A stretch of 64,000 nucleotides of DNA from contig NZ_KQ236688.1 of NCBI RefSeq assembly GCF_001183545.1, positions 2,509,149 through 2,573,148 of the forward strand, given 5' to 3'. Both the position numbers and the translations under genes were made by a program. The notes under the pieces were generated by a model that made no database searches, was not told the origin of the DNA, and saw only the letters and a list, made by a program, of their open reading frames with translations. Position 1 is the first letter of the stretch; each line of letters opens with the position of its first letter. Below, piece after piece: positions 26,474-36,100 of this stretch. This DNA comes from Cellvibrio sp. pealriver (lineage in GTDB: Bacteria > Pseudomonadota > Gammaproteobacteria > Pseudomonadales > Cellvibrionaceae).

Positions 26474-28579
26474 ATGACCACCACCGAAACAATCCGACTC
26501 TTGATCCTCAACAACCAGCGCTCAGAAGCCGAGCGGCTGATTAGTATGTTGCATGCATCCGGCCACCCTTGCCGCGCACAACATGTCGAAAGCGAAGAGG
26601 CACTGGTAAAACTCCTGCAAGAGCAAAGCTGGGATTTGTTAATTGGCCATAGCAACACCACAGCGCCAACACCCCAAACTGCCATCAAACAAATCCGCCG
26701 CCTGAATAAAGATGTCCCTGTTATCCTCCTCTATGAAGAAGATGAAGACGAAAGCCCGTTTGCCGTAGTAGAAGGACTGCGCATGGGCGCAACCGATGTG
26801 ATTAATCTGGACGATGACCAGCATTTGCTGCTGGTGATTGACCGCGAGCTGGCTAACCGCGAACAGCGTCAGGCGCGCCGCAACACCGACCGCCGCTTTC
26901 GCGAGGCAGAGCGCCGCAGCCAGCAATTGCTCGATAGCTCGCGCGATGCGATTGCGTTTATTCAGGATGGTCTTTATCTCTACGCCAACGAATCCTTTGC
27001 CGAATTATTTGGCTATGAAGACAGAGACGATATTGAAGCCATGCCGATCATGGACATGGTGGCCAAAGGCGATCAGGCAAGACTGAAAAATTTCTTAAAA
27101 GATTTCACCTTCAAAGGTGAAGAAGCAGAATCCAGTTCGTTGAGTTTTACCGGCATCACCCAAGAGGGTGAAGAGACCCATATCGATCTGGAAGTGTCAC
27201 TGGTCACCTATGATGAAGAGCCGTGCATACAATTCCTTGCGCGCGCTGCAACAACGGTTATCGCCAACCCCAACAACGAAGAACTGGAAGCGCAGCTCAA
27301 GCAAATTAAATGGCAGGATTTGGTCACCGGCGTTTACAACCGCCAGTACTTGATCAACCAGCTCGACCACATCATCGATACTGTTGATGAAAAACAGTAT
27401 TACTGTTTGTTTTACATTGAATTGGATAATTTCAGCGAGCGCGTGAAAAACACCTTTGGTGTTGCCGGTGCCGATCTGGCCTTGATTGATATAGCGACGT
27501 TATTGCGCGCCAAAGTGAATACCAGCGATACCATTGCCCGCTTGGGTGACTCCACCTTCGCCATTATCGCGCCCAACGTAAAAGCCGATGCCGCAGTCAA
27601 CCGCGCACAACAGATTTGCAAAGATCTGGAAGCGCATATCATCGATATCGATCACAAAACCCTGCAGATCACCTGCAGCATTGGTATTTCACTGATTAAC
27701 GAAAATACCACCAGCACCAACACAGTGATTGAACAAGCGCGTGCGGCAATGGAAAAGGTGCTCGCCGCAGAAGGCAATAGCGCCCAGCTGTTCGAGCCGG
27801 ATGCCCCCAAAATCGATCTTAAAATTGATATTGCCAGCGCCATTCAACATGCACTGGACAATGACCGTTTCCGTTTATTGTTCCAACCCATTATCAGCCT
27901 GCGCGGCTCTGACGAAGAATATTACGAAGTCTATTTGCGCATGGTGGATGAAAACGGCAACGAAATTTCACCTAACCACTTTTTGGAAGCCGCAGCCAAT
28001 ATGAGCGCTGCTACTAAAATTGATCGCTGGGTGATTTTGGAATCAATAAAAATGTTGTCGCAGCATCGCGCCAAGGGCAACAAAACCAAGTTGATCGTCA
28101 ACATTGGCCGCCAATCGCTGTGCGATGAATCACTCGTCCCTTGGCTGGGTGTTGCCTTCAAAGCGGCAAAACTCAGCGCCGATTCAATCGTGTTTCAGGC
28201 TCAGGAAATTGATGTCACCAACCACTTGAATGCAGCCAAGCACTTTGCAGAAGGGCTGGAAAAAATAAAAACGCATTTTGCGATCAGCAACTTTGGCTGC
28301 TCACTCAATCCGTTCAATACCCTTGCACATGTTCCCGCCAACATGATCAAGATCGATGGCTCTTTCACTACCGATATCCAAAACAATAATGAAAGCCCGG
28401 AAACGCTGATCCAACTGATTGAAAAATTGAACGGTGAAAGCAAAATCACCCTTGTTCCCTTTGTGGAGAACGCCAGTGTACTGTCTACCTTATGGCAAGC
28501 CGGTGCGCATTACATTCAGGGGCATTATTTGCAAGAGCCAAGCCACGGTATGAATTACGATTTCAATATGGAAACCTAA
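26474..28579 (+). CDS. fimX: FimX: c-di-GMP receptor with degenerate GGDEF and EAL domains
   Basis: This 701-aa protein has the FimX order: REC-like domain (about 7-125), PAS (about 150-260), GGDEF (about 280-440) and EAL (about 450-695). The REC-like domain has no acidic residue at the phosphoacceptor site (LLIGHSN). The GGDEF motif is replaced by GDSTF (358-362), so cyclase activity is not expected. The EAL motif is EVY (485-487), which should abolish hydrolysis but allow c-di-GMP binding. In Pseudomonas FimX binds c-di-GMP and promotes type IV pilus assembly and twitching through PilB/PilZ at a cell pole. The neighbours also match that locus. Confidence 0.92.
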   Translation: MTTTETIRLLILNNQRSEAERLISMLHASGHPCRAQHVESEEALVKLLQEQSWDLLIGHSNTTAPTPQTAIKQIRRLNKDVPVILLYEEDEDESPFAVVEGLRMGATDVINLDDDQHLLLVIDRELANREQRQARRNTDRRFREAERRSQQLLDSSRDAIAFIQDGLYLYANESFAELFGYEDRDDIEAMPIMDMVAKGDQARLKNFLKDFTFKGEEAESSSLSFTGITQEGEETHIDLEVSLVTYDEEPCIQFLARAATTVIANPNNEELEAQLKQIKWQDLVTGVYNRQYLINQLDHIIDTVDEKQYYCLFYIELDNFSERVKNTFGVAGADLALIDIATLLRAKVNTSDTIARLGDSTFAIIAPNVKADAAVNRAQQICKDLEAHIIDIDHKTLQITCSIGISLINENTTSTNTVIEQARAAMEKVLAAEGNSAQLFEPDAPKIDLKIDIASAIQHALDNDRFRLLFQPIISLRGSDEEYYEVYLRMVDENGNEISPNHFLEAAANMSAATKIDRWVILESIKMLSQHRAKGNKTKLIVNIGRQSLCDESLVPWLGVAFKAAKLSADSIVFQAQEIDVTNHLNAAKHFAEGLEKIKTHFAISNFGCSLNPFNTLAHVPANMIKIDGSFTTDIQNNNESPETLIQLIEKLNGESKITLVPFVENASVLSTLWQAGAHYIQGHYLQEPSHGMNYDFNMET

Positions 28580-28644
28580 GGTGTTAACAGATAGAAGCCT
28601 CAGTTCTTAGCAAGCAAAACTGAAATCGTTACCCCAAAAAAAAC

Positions 28645-28676
28645 AAAAGCCGTATTGGACATCCAATACGGCTTTT
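28645..28676. terminator. Bidirectional intrinsic terminator between fimX and serB
   Basis: AAAAGCCGTATTGGA at 28645-28659 pairs perfectly with TCCAATACGGCTTTT at 28662-28676, and T residues follow on both strands. This is one of the strongest hairpins in the window and lies between the convergent fimX and serB. Confidence 0.9.
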
Positions 28677-28696
28677 TAATTGGTGTGCGTTTTAAA

Positions 28697-29932
28697 TTAA
28701 TTAGACAACACACTGTCGCGCTCGCGGAAACCCAACAGATACAAAATCGCATCCAAGCCCAAATTAGAGATTGCATGTTCTGCCGATGCTTTCACCAAGG
28801 GTTTTGCACGAAAGGCGACACCCAAACCAGCGACGCTCAACATCGGCAAATCGTTGGCACCATCGCCCACGGCGATGACTTGTTCTAACGTAATACCTTC
28901 CTGTTTTGCCAACATCGCCAATAATTCTGCTTTGCGCTGGCCATCGACAACAATACCTTTTACTTCGCCAGTGACCTTGCCATCGACAATATCCAACTCA
29001 TTGGCATAGACATAATCAATACCGAGTTTGGTTTGCAGATAGCGACCAAAGTAATTAAATCCACCCGATAAAATCGCGGTTTTGTAACCGAGCTTCTTGA
29101 GCGATGAAATTAATTTCTCTGCGCCTTCGGTGATACGCAATTGCGCTGCAATACCTTCCAATACCGATTCATCCAAACCTTTAAGCAACGCCATGCGCCG
29201 CGCAAAACTTTGTTTGAAATCCAATTCACCGCGCATCGCCGCTTCGGTAATTTCCGATACCTGATCGCCCACACCGGCAGCTTTGGCCAGCTCATCAATG
29301 ACTTCGGCTTCAATCAAGGTGGAATCCATATCGAAGCACACCAAGCGGCGGTTGCGGCGATACACCGTATCGCGCTGAAAAGCGACATCGATATTCAAAC
29401 GCGCGGACAGCTCCATGAAATCAGCGCGCAAGGCAACTAAATCTGCTGGTGCTCCGCGCACCGAAAACTCAACACACGCGCTGCCTTTGTGTTCATCGCC
29501 CGCATCCAGTGCCGCAAGCGACACGCGGCCAGACAAACGGCTGATGCTGTCGATATTCAACCCATGTTTGGAGGTGATAGAAGTCAGCTCGGCAATCATG
29601 TCGGCATCTATCTGGCGCGCCAGAAGAGTCACAATATGGCGAGTCTTGCCTTGCTGTTCTGTCCAGTGTTCGTAGCTTTCAGCCGTAACAGTTTGGAAAC
29701 GCACCTGAATACCCAGAGGCTGGGTCGCCTGTTGGATTTGCTCCAGCAATTGCGCGCGCTTTTCTGCTTCTATGCGCAATTCAACCAAAATGCCGAGTGC
29801 GAGGGTATCGTGGATTACCGCTTGGCCAATATCGAGTACACGCGCACCGTAATGGGCAAGTACATGGGTAATGGCACGGGTAACGCCGGGTTGATCCTGA
29901 CCTGAGGCGTTAATCAGTAAAAGTTCGTTCAC
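28697..29932 (-). CDS. serB: Phosphoserine phosphatase
   Basis: This 411-aa enzyme removes phosphate from phosphoserine in the last step of serine synthesis. The HAD nucleophile motif is D201-M-D203-S-T in CFDMDSTLIEAE. LSGGFNYF and GDGANDLPML supply the later HAD motifs. An ACT-domain pair occupies about 1-180, as in the long SerB of Pseudomonas. The start is a GTG at 29932 after a GAGAG site. It is convergent with fimX, from which it is separated by a strong terminator, and divergent from the membrane protein gene at 30251. Confidence 0.95.
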   Translation of the reverse strand: MNELLLINASGQDQPGVTRAITHVLAHYGARVLDIGQAVIHDTLALGILVELRIEAEKRAQLLEQIQQATQPLGIQVRFQTVTAESYEHWTEQQGKTRHIVTLLARQIDADMIAELTSITSKHGLNIDSISRLSGRVSLAALDAGDEHKGSACVEFSVRGAPADLVALRADFMELSARLNIDVAFQRDTVYRRNRRLVCFDMDSTLIEAEVIDELAKAAGVGDQVSEITEAAMRGELDFKQSFARRMALLKGLDESVLEGIAAQLRITEGAEKLISSLKKLGYKTAILSGGFNYFGRYLQTKLGIDYVYANELDIVDGKVTGEVKGIVVDGQRKAELLAMLAKQEGITLEQVIAVGDGANDLPMLSVAGLGVAFRAKPLVKASAEHAISNLGLDAILYLLGFRERDSVLSN

Positions 29933-30250
29933 AGTTTTCTCTCATGACCGGGCATATCCGGATCAAAATGGGCGGAAGCCAGATAGAATACGGGCGCGCT
30001 TGCGCAAAGACGCGCATTCTAGCGGAATTAACCGCCGCCCACAGCAGCTTCTGCCAGCTGTTTTTTGCCGCGACAAGGCGCTGGATACCACTGCAGCGCG
30101 GCTTAGCACACCCATAGAACTTAGGCTAGAATGCGATTCCACACGACAACCGCCAGCAACGATAAAACTGCAGCGGTTTGCAGCCACTGACTCTGGCAGG
30201 AACTGGAGTTACACCATGAACGCACAACAAGGGCACGGACTTAACAAACA
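29933..30250. other. Divergent promoter region serB / 30251 gene
   Basis: This 318-bp gap separates two divergent genes. A plausible plus-strand promoter is TTAGCA near 30100 with TAGAAT near 30127. No operator palindrome stands out. An 86-codon frame at 30000-30260 spans the region, but it has no supporting features and overlaps the start of the next gene. Confidence 0.35.
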
Positions 30251-31396
30251 ATGGCATTGATCAAAACCTACCGCACTTATCCGCAGCTGACACTCTGCAG
30301 CCTGCTACTTATCGCTCTGGGCGCATTTGGCGCATGGGCTTATCTTCACAACAGCGAGCAAAACCAGCGCGAACAAATCGAGCACTATGGTCAGGTACTG
30401 GCCAACAGCGCTGCACGCCAGGCCGTTAATGCGACTCTGCAACAGGATCTGGTCAGCTTGCAAGCAATTCTGCTGGAGGTGGGGCAATACCCTAATGTGA
30501 TCGGCACGACTATCCACAGCGTGGAAAATAAATTGCTGGTGCAAAACGGTTTCAAACCCAATCAGGTAATTAAAGGTCGCCGCTACGATTTTTCTGCGCC
30601 AATTGCGCTGCACAATAACGTTGCCGGTTATTTGGAAGTAACGCTGGATGTGCCGCGCTTCAGTGAGCGCGATTACCGCTTTTTTATGTTGTGGATGGCC
30701 GCGATATTTTCATCGCTGCTCGTGATTTGGTGGTCAATCCAACGCCAGTGGTGGTCGCAGTTAAAAGATAAATTACCCACCACCAGCGAGATAGTAACCG
30801 CAGTGGTAGAAAAAATGCCCACCATTGCCGAAGCCCCCGAACCAGAGCCCGAATTGCCCAAGGAAGTCTCTGTGCGCTTGAGTCTGGATATCGTGAATAT
30901 GGGCAAGTTGTATCAGCAATTAAACAGTGAAAGCTTCGCCAATGTTTTGCGCCGTTTTGAAAAACAATTGCAGGGCGTACTCAATTTATACAGCGGCCAG
31001 CGACAAATGTTATCGGGCGAAACCCTGATTATCGATTTCACCGGTGAAGCTTTTTATGAGTGCAGCTTCCGCGCCGTGTGCGCTGCGCAATTATTGCAAA
31101 ATCTCACCACCAAAAACCCCAGCCCACGTTTGCATTTGGCTGCCGCAGTGCACGAGCTATCGGCACCGGTTAGTTCTAACAAATCACTGTTAAAAGATTT
31201 TGTGGTGCAGCACAACAACCATTTAAAACCCGACAAAGGCGAAATTTTAATTAGCCAGCGTTTGATTGATAACGACCTGCAAGAGCACTTGGACATCGTC
31301 AGCGACAGCGGTAAATTAATCGGTTTAAAAGCACCTTATGCTTCGCTTCTTGCCAAGCAAGAAGAGCAGCTGGTAACCGCCGCCGCAGGAATCTAA
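30251..31396 (+). CDS. Two-helix membrane protein of the fimX-serB locus (PA4961-like)
   Basis: The 381-aa protein has membrane helices at about 9-31 and 143-163 around an exported segment, then a cytoplasmic part. The helical stretch at 205-330 contains LRRFEKQLQGVLNLYSGQRQMLSGETLIIDFTGE, which faintly recalls nucleotide cyclase-like domains but without confirmed catalytic residues. The order periplasmic sensor, membrane, cytoplasmic domain fits a signal transducer. It is divergent from serB, matching the Pseudomonas arrangement as I recall it. Function is unknown. Confidence 0.7.
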   Translation: MALIKTYRTYPQLTLCSLLLIALGAFGAWAYLHNSEQNQREQIEHYGQVLANSAARQAVNATLQQDLVSLQAILLEVGQYPNVIGTTIHSVENKLLVQNGFKPNQVIKGRRYDFSAPIALHNNVAGYLEVTLDVPRFSERDYRFFMLWMAAIFSSLLVIWWSIQRQWWSQLKDKLPTTSEIVTAVVEKMPTIAEAPEPEPELPKEVSVRLSLDIVNMGKLYQQLNSESFANVLRRFEKQLQGVLNLYSGQRQMLSGETLIIDFTGEAFYECSFRAVCAAQLLQNLTTKNPSPRLHLAAAVHELSAPVSSNKSLLKDFVVQHNNHLKPDKGEILISQRLIDNDLQEHLDIVSDSGKLIGLKAPYASLLAKQEEQLVTAAAGI

Positions 31397-31428
31397 AACA
31401 CACCGGGATACGCTGTGAAGGATGACCA

Positions 31429-31686
31429 ATGAATAACGCACTTTGCCCTACAGTAAAAATTGAACATTTATTGGTGCATAAATTAGTGCGTAACACGCAG
31501 CAAGTTGTTCTGAACAACATCAACCTGAGCGTATATCCGGGGCAAGTAATTGGTTTTATCGCTGCAGCTCACGTCCATCAACAACCCAAAATACTTTGGT
31601 GGGGTATCTCTACCCTATTTCTGTTTTATGCAGGGAGCCTTCTTCAAGGCTGGCAGGGATCTATAGGTTTTAAAGAAAGCCATTAA
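31429..31686 (+). CDS. Small protein resembling the N-terminus of an ABC ATPase plus a membrane segment
   Basis: The 85-aa frame has a good AAGGA ribosome binding site 32 bp after the preceding gene. Residues about 9-44 (IEHLLVHKLVR, then VVLNNINLSVYPGQVIGFIA) read like the first strands of an ABC-transporter ATPase up to the point where the Walker A would begin. Instead of GPNGAGKT the sequence continues AAAHVHQQPK and a hydrophobic helix (about 54-72). It cannot bind ATP. It may be a remnant of an ABC gene joined to other sequence, or a small membrane protein with a chance resemblance. Confidence 0.5.
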   Translation: MNNALCPTVKIEHLLVHKLVRNTQQVVLNNINLSVYPGQVIGFIAAAHVHQQPKILWWGISTLFLFYAGSLLQGWQGSIGFKESH

Positions 31687-31702
31687 TAAAATCAAAAGCT
31701 GG

Positions 31703-31720
31703 ATTCCTGCTAGCGGGAAT
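31703..31720. repeat. REP-like palindrome, second copy
   Basis: ATTCCTGC and GCGGGAAT flank TA, with one G-T wobble, and GACGACGG follows. It shares the GGAT...ATGACG pattern with the copy at 2409-2428. It lies in the gap before the acyltransferase gene. Confidence 0.6.
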
Positions 31721-31840
31721 GACGACGGATAAAAAAATTCAGCTTCGCTCACTGTCACACACCTGCAACATTTTCATCACATAACCGTCACCGATTAGTC
31801 ATAGCCTTGCAGTATCCCCCATCGCAAGGTTGTGACTGCC

Positions 31841-33619
31841 ATGCTTAATATCGAACACTCCATCACTACCAAATTTCCCGGGTTTACCCAGCAATCGCCC
31901 ATTGTGCGCAACTCAACGCTCAGTATTTTGCGCAAGCTCACCCACGAGAAAGAAATCAATGCCTTTTTGCGCGAGCACGAAGGTAATCGCGGCATTGATT
32001 TTATTGACCGGATTTTTGAGTACTTCAATTTCAGTTACAGTATTTCCCAGCGCGAGCGCAATAATATTCCCGCACAAGGGCGGGTGATTATCATCGCTAA
32101 CCACCCAATTGGTTCACTCGATGGTTTGGCCTTGGTGCGCTTGGTAAGCGAAGTGCGCAAGGATGTCAAAATCATCGCCAACGATATGCTCATGGCGTTT
32201 GAGCCGCTGCACGATTTATTGTTGCCGCTCGACAATATGACCCGCGCCGCTTACAAACAAAGTTACAAAAATATCCTGCAAGCACTCAATAACGACGAAG
32301 CGATTATTATTTTCCCTGCAGGGGAAGTATCGCGCGCAAGCCCTACCGGTATTAAAGATGGCAAATGGCAGGCGGGATTTCTACATTTTGCGCGCAAAAC
32401 CAAAGCGCCACTGTTGCCGATATTTGTCTCTGCCAAAAATTCTATGCTGTTTTACAGCGCCTCTATGATTTTCAAACCCCTGGCGACAGCTCTGCTTGCC
32501 CACGAAATGTTTAACAAGCGCTCGGCAGAAATTAAATTCCGCGTGGGCGAGTTAATTCCATACCATGCACTGGAATCAGACCAGCTCGCCGATAAAGCCT
32601 TGATCAAGCGCTTGAAGAAACATGTTTATAAAATCGGTAAAGGCAACGCATCCAAAAAAAATCGCACGCCTGTGTTTGTGACGGAAAAAACCATCGCCCA
32701 TCCGGAAGACCGTGCAGCACTGAAAAAAGAATTAAAAACAGCGCAAGTGATTGGTAACACACGCGACAACCATGTGATTTATTTGTGCGATTACAACCAG
32801 CACCCTGTTGTGCTGCGCGAAATTGGCCGCTTGCGCGAGCAAACATTCCGTTTGGTGGGTGAAGGTACGGGCAGCCGCCGCGATCTGGATAAATACGACC
32901 ACTACTATCGCCATTTGGTATTGTGGGACGAAGAAAAACTGTGCATTGCCGGTGCATACCGTTTAGGTGAAGCGCACAAACTCATCAAAAAGAAAGGTGC
33001 CAATGCGCTCTACACGGCCGAGTTGTTTGACTTTAATCCGTCGCTCACACCTTATCTGGAACAGGGGTTGGAATTAGGGCGCAGTTTTGTTCACCCGGAT
33101 TATTGGGGCAAAGCCAGTCTTGATTATTTATGGCAAGGTTTGGGCGCGTACTTATCGCATCACCCACACGTGCGTTTTGTGTTTGGCCCAGTCAGCATGA
33201 GTGCGCACTATCCAAAAGTGTTGCGCGATTTATTGGTGTTTTATTACGAGCGCTACTACTCAGTAAAAAACATCAATGATGAGAGCCTTGCGGAAGGTAA
33301 ACACCCGCACGAAATAGAAGAAGATATGTTAATTGAATTGCAAAACCGTTTTGCCAAATTAGACAGCGAACAAGGCTTTGATGTACTGCAAGAAGAATTT
33401 AAAAAACACGACTGCAAAATCCCTGTATTGTTTAAACAATATGCAGGCTTATATGAAGAAGGCGGCTACCATTTGCTCGGTTTCAGTGTGGACTCTGAAT
33501 TTGGCAATTGTGTAGATGGTTTGTTTATGGGCGATTTAAGTTGCATGAAAGCCGCTAAACGCGCGCGTTATTTTTCGGTGCCAGATCAATCGCCTGCAAG
33601 CGAAAAATCACCCGGCTGA
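31841..33619 (+). CDS. Two-domain acyltransferase, OlsF-like
   Basis: The ATG at 31841 with AAGG upstream gives 592 aa; a GTG three codons earlier is too close to the ribosome binding site. The N-terminal half is a PlsC/OlsA-type O-acyltransferase with ANHPIGSLDG and FPAGEVSRA motifs. The C-terminal half (about 310-560) is a GNAT-like OlsB/hemolysin-type N-acyltransferase (LREIGRLREQTFRLVGEGTG, LGRSFVHPDYWGK). OlsF proteins with this order make ornithine lipids in one polypeptide, a common response to phosphate limitation. Activity on ornithine is inferred from architecture. Its 3' end overlaps the convergent gene at 33586 by 34 bp. Confidence 0.8.
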   Translation: MLNIEHSITTKFPGFTQQSPIVRNSTLSILRKLTHEKEINAFLREHEGNRGIDFIDRIFEYFNFSYSISQRERNNIPAQGRVIIIANHPIGSLDGLALVRLVSEVRKDVKIIANDMLMAFEPLHDLLLPLDNMTRAAYKQSYKNILQALNNDEAIIIFPAGEVSRASPTGIKDGKWQAGFLHFARKTKAPLLPIFVSAKNSMLFYSASMIFKPLATALLAHEMFNKRSAEIKFRVGELIPYHALESDQLADKALIKRLKKHVYKIGKGNASKKNRTPVFVTEKTIAHPEDRAALKKELKTAQVIGNTRDNHVIYLCDYNQHPVVLREIGRLREQTFRLVGEGTGSRRDLDKYDHYYRHLVLWDEEKLCIAGAYRLGEAHKLIKKKGANALYTAELFDFNPSLTPYLEQGLELGRSFVHPDYWGKASLDYLWQGLGAYLSHHPHVRFVFGPVSMSAHYPKVLRDLLVFYYERYYSVKNINDESLAEGKHPHEIEEDMLIELQNRFAKLDSEQGFDVLQEEFKKHDCKIPVLFKQYAGLYEEGGYHLLGFSVDSEFGNCVDGLFMGDLSCMKAAKRARYFSVPDQSPASEKSPG

Positions 33620-34479
33620 AACCAATAGCGTGCATTTTTTTCATCGGCAAAATCGGGCAGGTAATGATTAGGAACGACCAGCAAGCGCTTGACCACTGTT
33701 GCTTGCAGTGGAAAAGCGCGGCGGGTATGTTCATGCTGCTGCATATAGGCTAACAATTCGCCATCATCAATCATTTTTTCCAAGCCATCCTGTAACCATT
33801 GCGCCAATTGTTTGTTGCGTGGATGCACATAAAAATACGCGGCGAACGGGTAATACAGCATTAAGGGCTCATACACCATCAGCTCTGGATACGTATCGGT
33901 GCGATTGGCCAACTCAATTTTTCCCTGATGAAAACCGCGCGGATAATAATCACAGCGCCCCGCCACCAACAATTTAAATAAACTTTCGTAATTGACGCTG
34001 GTAACTAATGGCAGCTTGGCCGTACGCAATATTTCAGTATCGCCCCACTGCGCGCCCTGGCATGCTTTAAACTTGCGCAGATCAGCAAGCGTGTTGATCG
34101 CATCAAACTCAGCCACACGGGATTTGCGAATAATAAATTGGCGATACCCCACCAATCCGCGCTCAAGCGGGATAGGCACAACCAATAAATTGCGCGCGCG
34201 TTCCTTGCTGCCACCCAGCCAAAGAATATCAATGCGCCCGGCTCTGAGCTCACGCACCATGCGGTCTTCTGCCATCGCAATGGTTGTGACTAACGGCGGT
34301 ACTGCGCGGCCATTCGCTGTTTTTTGCAGCGCTTTTTGCAGCAGTCCGGAAAAATAAAGATACGCGGGGTCATCCATCGCGCGCGGCTTGGCAATGCGCA
34401 ATTCGCTCAACTCTTCCGCTGAAAGCAGTAGCGGCAATAGCAAGATCAACCCACAGATTCTGACAAGCCAAGGCTTCAT
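33586..34479 (-). CDS. Periplasmic solute-binding protein, family 3-like
   Basis: Starting at the ATG at 34479 gives 297 aa with a signal peptide (about 1-22). The rest has the type II periplasmic binding fold (RIDILWLGGSKERARNLL; DCYYPRG-like segment near the hinge). No transporter genes are adjacent, so it may be a stand-alone sensor or a binding protein for a distant system. Such solitary proteins are common in gammaproteobacteria and their ligands are unknown. The C-terminus overlaps the convergent acyltransferase gene. Confidence 0.75.
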   Translation of the reverse strand: MKPWLVRICGLILLLPLLLSAEELSELRIAKPRAMDDPAYLYFSGLLQKALQKTANGRAVPPLVTTIAMAEDRMVRELRAGRIDILWLGGSKERARNLLVVPIPLERGLVGYRQFIIRKSRVAEFDAINTLADLRKFKACQGAQWGDTEILRTAKLPLVTSVNYESLFKLLVAGRCDYYPRGFHQGKIELANRTDTYPELMVYEPLMLYYPFAAYFYVHPRNKQLAQWLQDGLEKMIDDGELLAYMQQHEHTRRAFPLQATVVKRLLVVPNHYLPDFADEKNARYWFQPGDFSLAGD

Positions 34480-34620
34480 AACATGGTCCACAGTATTGGC
34501 AGTGGTTATACAACATCGCTTTCACACTGCTCATTATTATCAAGTGTTGCAATCGTCCGGAAAGTATAGGTTAATCCGTGCCATTCACTCGAACATTCCT
34601 CTAAAAAGACAGAGCAACTT

Positions 34621-36027
34621 ATGCATATCCATATTCTCGGTATTTGTGGCACCTTTATGGGCAGCCTTGCACAACTCGCCAAAGAACTTGGCCACCGCGT
34701 CACCGGCAGCGATGCCAATGTTTACCCGCCCATGAGTACACAACTTGAACAAGCGGGCATTGAATTGATTCAGGGATTTGACCCAATTTATTTGCAAGCA
34801 CCACACATGCAAACACCGCCCGATCTGGTGATCATCGGCAATGCCATGAGCCGCGGCAATCCGAGTGTGGAATATGTACTCGATAAAGGTATTCCCTACA
34901 CCTCCGGCCCGCAGTGGCTGCGCGACCATGTGCTCCAAGGCAAATGGGTATTGGCAGTAGCAGGCACACACGGCAAAACCACAACCTCTTCAATGCTTGC
35001 GTGGATTTTGCAATACGCCGGCATGGAACCCGGTTATTTAATTGGCGGCGTAACCAAAAATTTCCCCACCTCTGCACGCTTGGGCGGCACACCGTTTTTT
35101 GTAGTGGAAGCCGATGAATACGACAGCGCCTTTTTTGATAAACGCTCCAAGTTTGTTCACTACAATGCGCGCACGGTGATTTTAAATAATCTTGAATTTG
35201 ATCACGCCGATATTTTCCCCGACCTCGCCGCCATCCAAAAACAATTCCATCATTTGGTGCGCACCGTTCCCAACAATGGTTTATTAATTTCGCCAACCAA
35301 TGACAAAGCCCTCGCTGAAGTAATCCAACAAGGCTGCTGGACACCGCAACAACAATTTGCGGTGATTGATAACGAACAAAATGAGCAAGAAAATGCTGCC
35401 GAATGGCAAGCAAAATTACTGGCAGCAGACGGTTCATCATTCGCTGTGCTGCATAACGGCGAAGAAGTCGCACAAGTACATTGGGCGCAAACCGGCATCC
35501 ACAATGTCAATAACGGACTCGCCGCAATAATTGCCGCACGCCATGTTGGTGTAACACCGGAACACGGCGCAAAAGCACTTGAGCAATTTGCCGGTGTAAA
35601 ACGCCGCATGGAAATATTGGCCGATGTGCACAGCGTAAAAGTCTACGACGACTTCGCTCACCACCCTACCGCCATCAAAACCACCCTCGCCGGTTTACGC
35701 GCAAAAGTCGGCGACGAAAAAATTATCGCCGTCATTGAACCCCGCTCCAACACCATGCGCATGGGTGTTCACAAAAACGCCCTCAACCAAAGCGTGACCG
35801 ATGCCGACGATGTTCTGTGGTATCAACCCGCCAACGTAGATTGGGCAATGGACGAAGTCGTCAACAAAAGCCCCGTCCCCGCAAAACTTTTGCGCGATTT
35901 AGATGAATTAATTCACTGCGCGATTTCACTGAGTGAGGCCAATACACATATTGTGATTATGAGTAATGGCGGGTTTGGTGGGGTGCATCAGAGGTTGATT
36001 GAGCAATTGAAGAAACATGTGTTGTGA
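34621..36027 (+). CDS. mpl: UDP-N-acetylmuramate:L-Ala-gamma-D-Glu-meso-DAP ligase
   Basis: This 468-aa enzyme recycles cell wall tripeptide by joining it to UDP-MurNAc in the cytoplasm. The Mur ligase P-loop is at 115-121 (AGTHGKTT), the N-terminal MIHILGICGTFMGS-type region is conserved, and KVYDDFAHHPTAI with EPRSNTMRMG marks the C-terminal Mpl region. In Pseudomonas mpl is followed directly by ubiX. Here an AT-rich gene and an isomerase gene stand between them. Confidence 0.95.
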   Translation: MHIHILGICGTFMGSLAQLAKELGHRVTGSDANVYPPMSTQLEQAGIELIQGFDPIYLQAPHMQTPPDLVIIGNAMSRGNPSVEYVLDKGIPYTSGPQWLRDHVLQGKWVLAVAGTHGKTTTSSMLAWILQYAGMEPGYLIGGVTKNFPTSARLGGTPFFVVEADEYDSAFFDKRSKFVHYNARTVILNNLEFDHADIFPDLAAIQKQFHHLVRTVPNNGLLISPTNDKALAEVIQQGCWTPQQQFAVIDNEQNEQENAAEWQAKLLAADGSSFAVLHNGEEVAQVHWAQTGIHNVNNGLAAIIAARHVGVTPEHGAKALEQFAGVKRRMEILADVHSVKVYDDFAHHPTAIKTTLAGLRAKVGDEKIIAVIEPRSNTMRMGVHKNALNQSVTDADDVLWYQPANVDWAMDEVVNKSPVPAKLLRDLDELIHCAISLSEANTHIVIMSNGGFGGVHQRLIEQLKKHVL

Positions 36028-36100
36028 TTGAATTACAATTTGTATGGTGGGTGGAGCGTTAACGATACCCACCGATTCATTTGAACAATATGGATATCAC

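Noticed and set aside
30000..30260. 86-codon frame between serB and the 30251 gene
   Set aside because: It overlaps the better supported start at 30251 and has no coding features.
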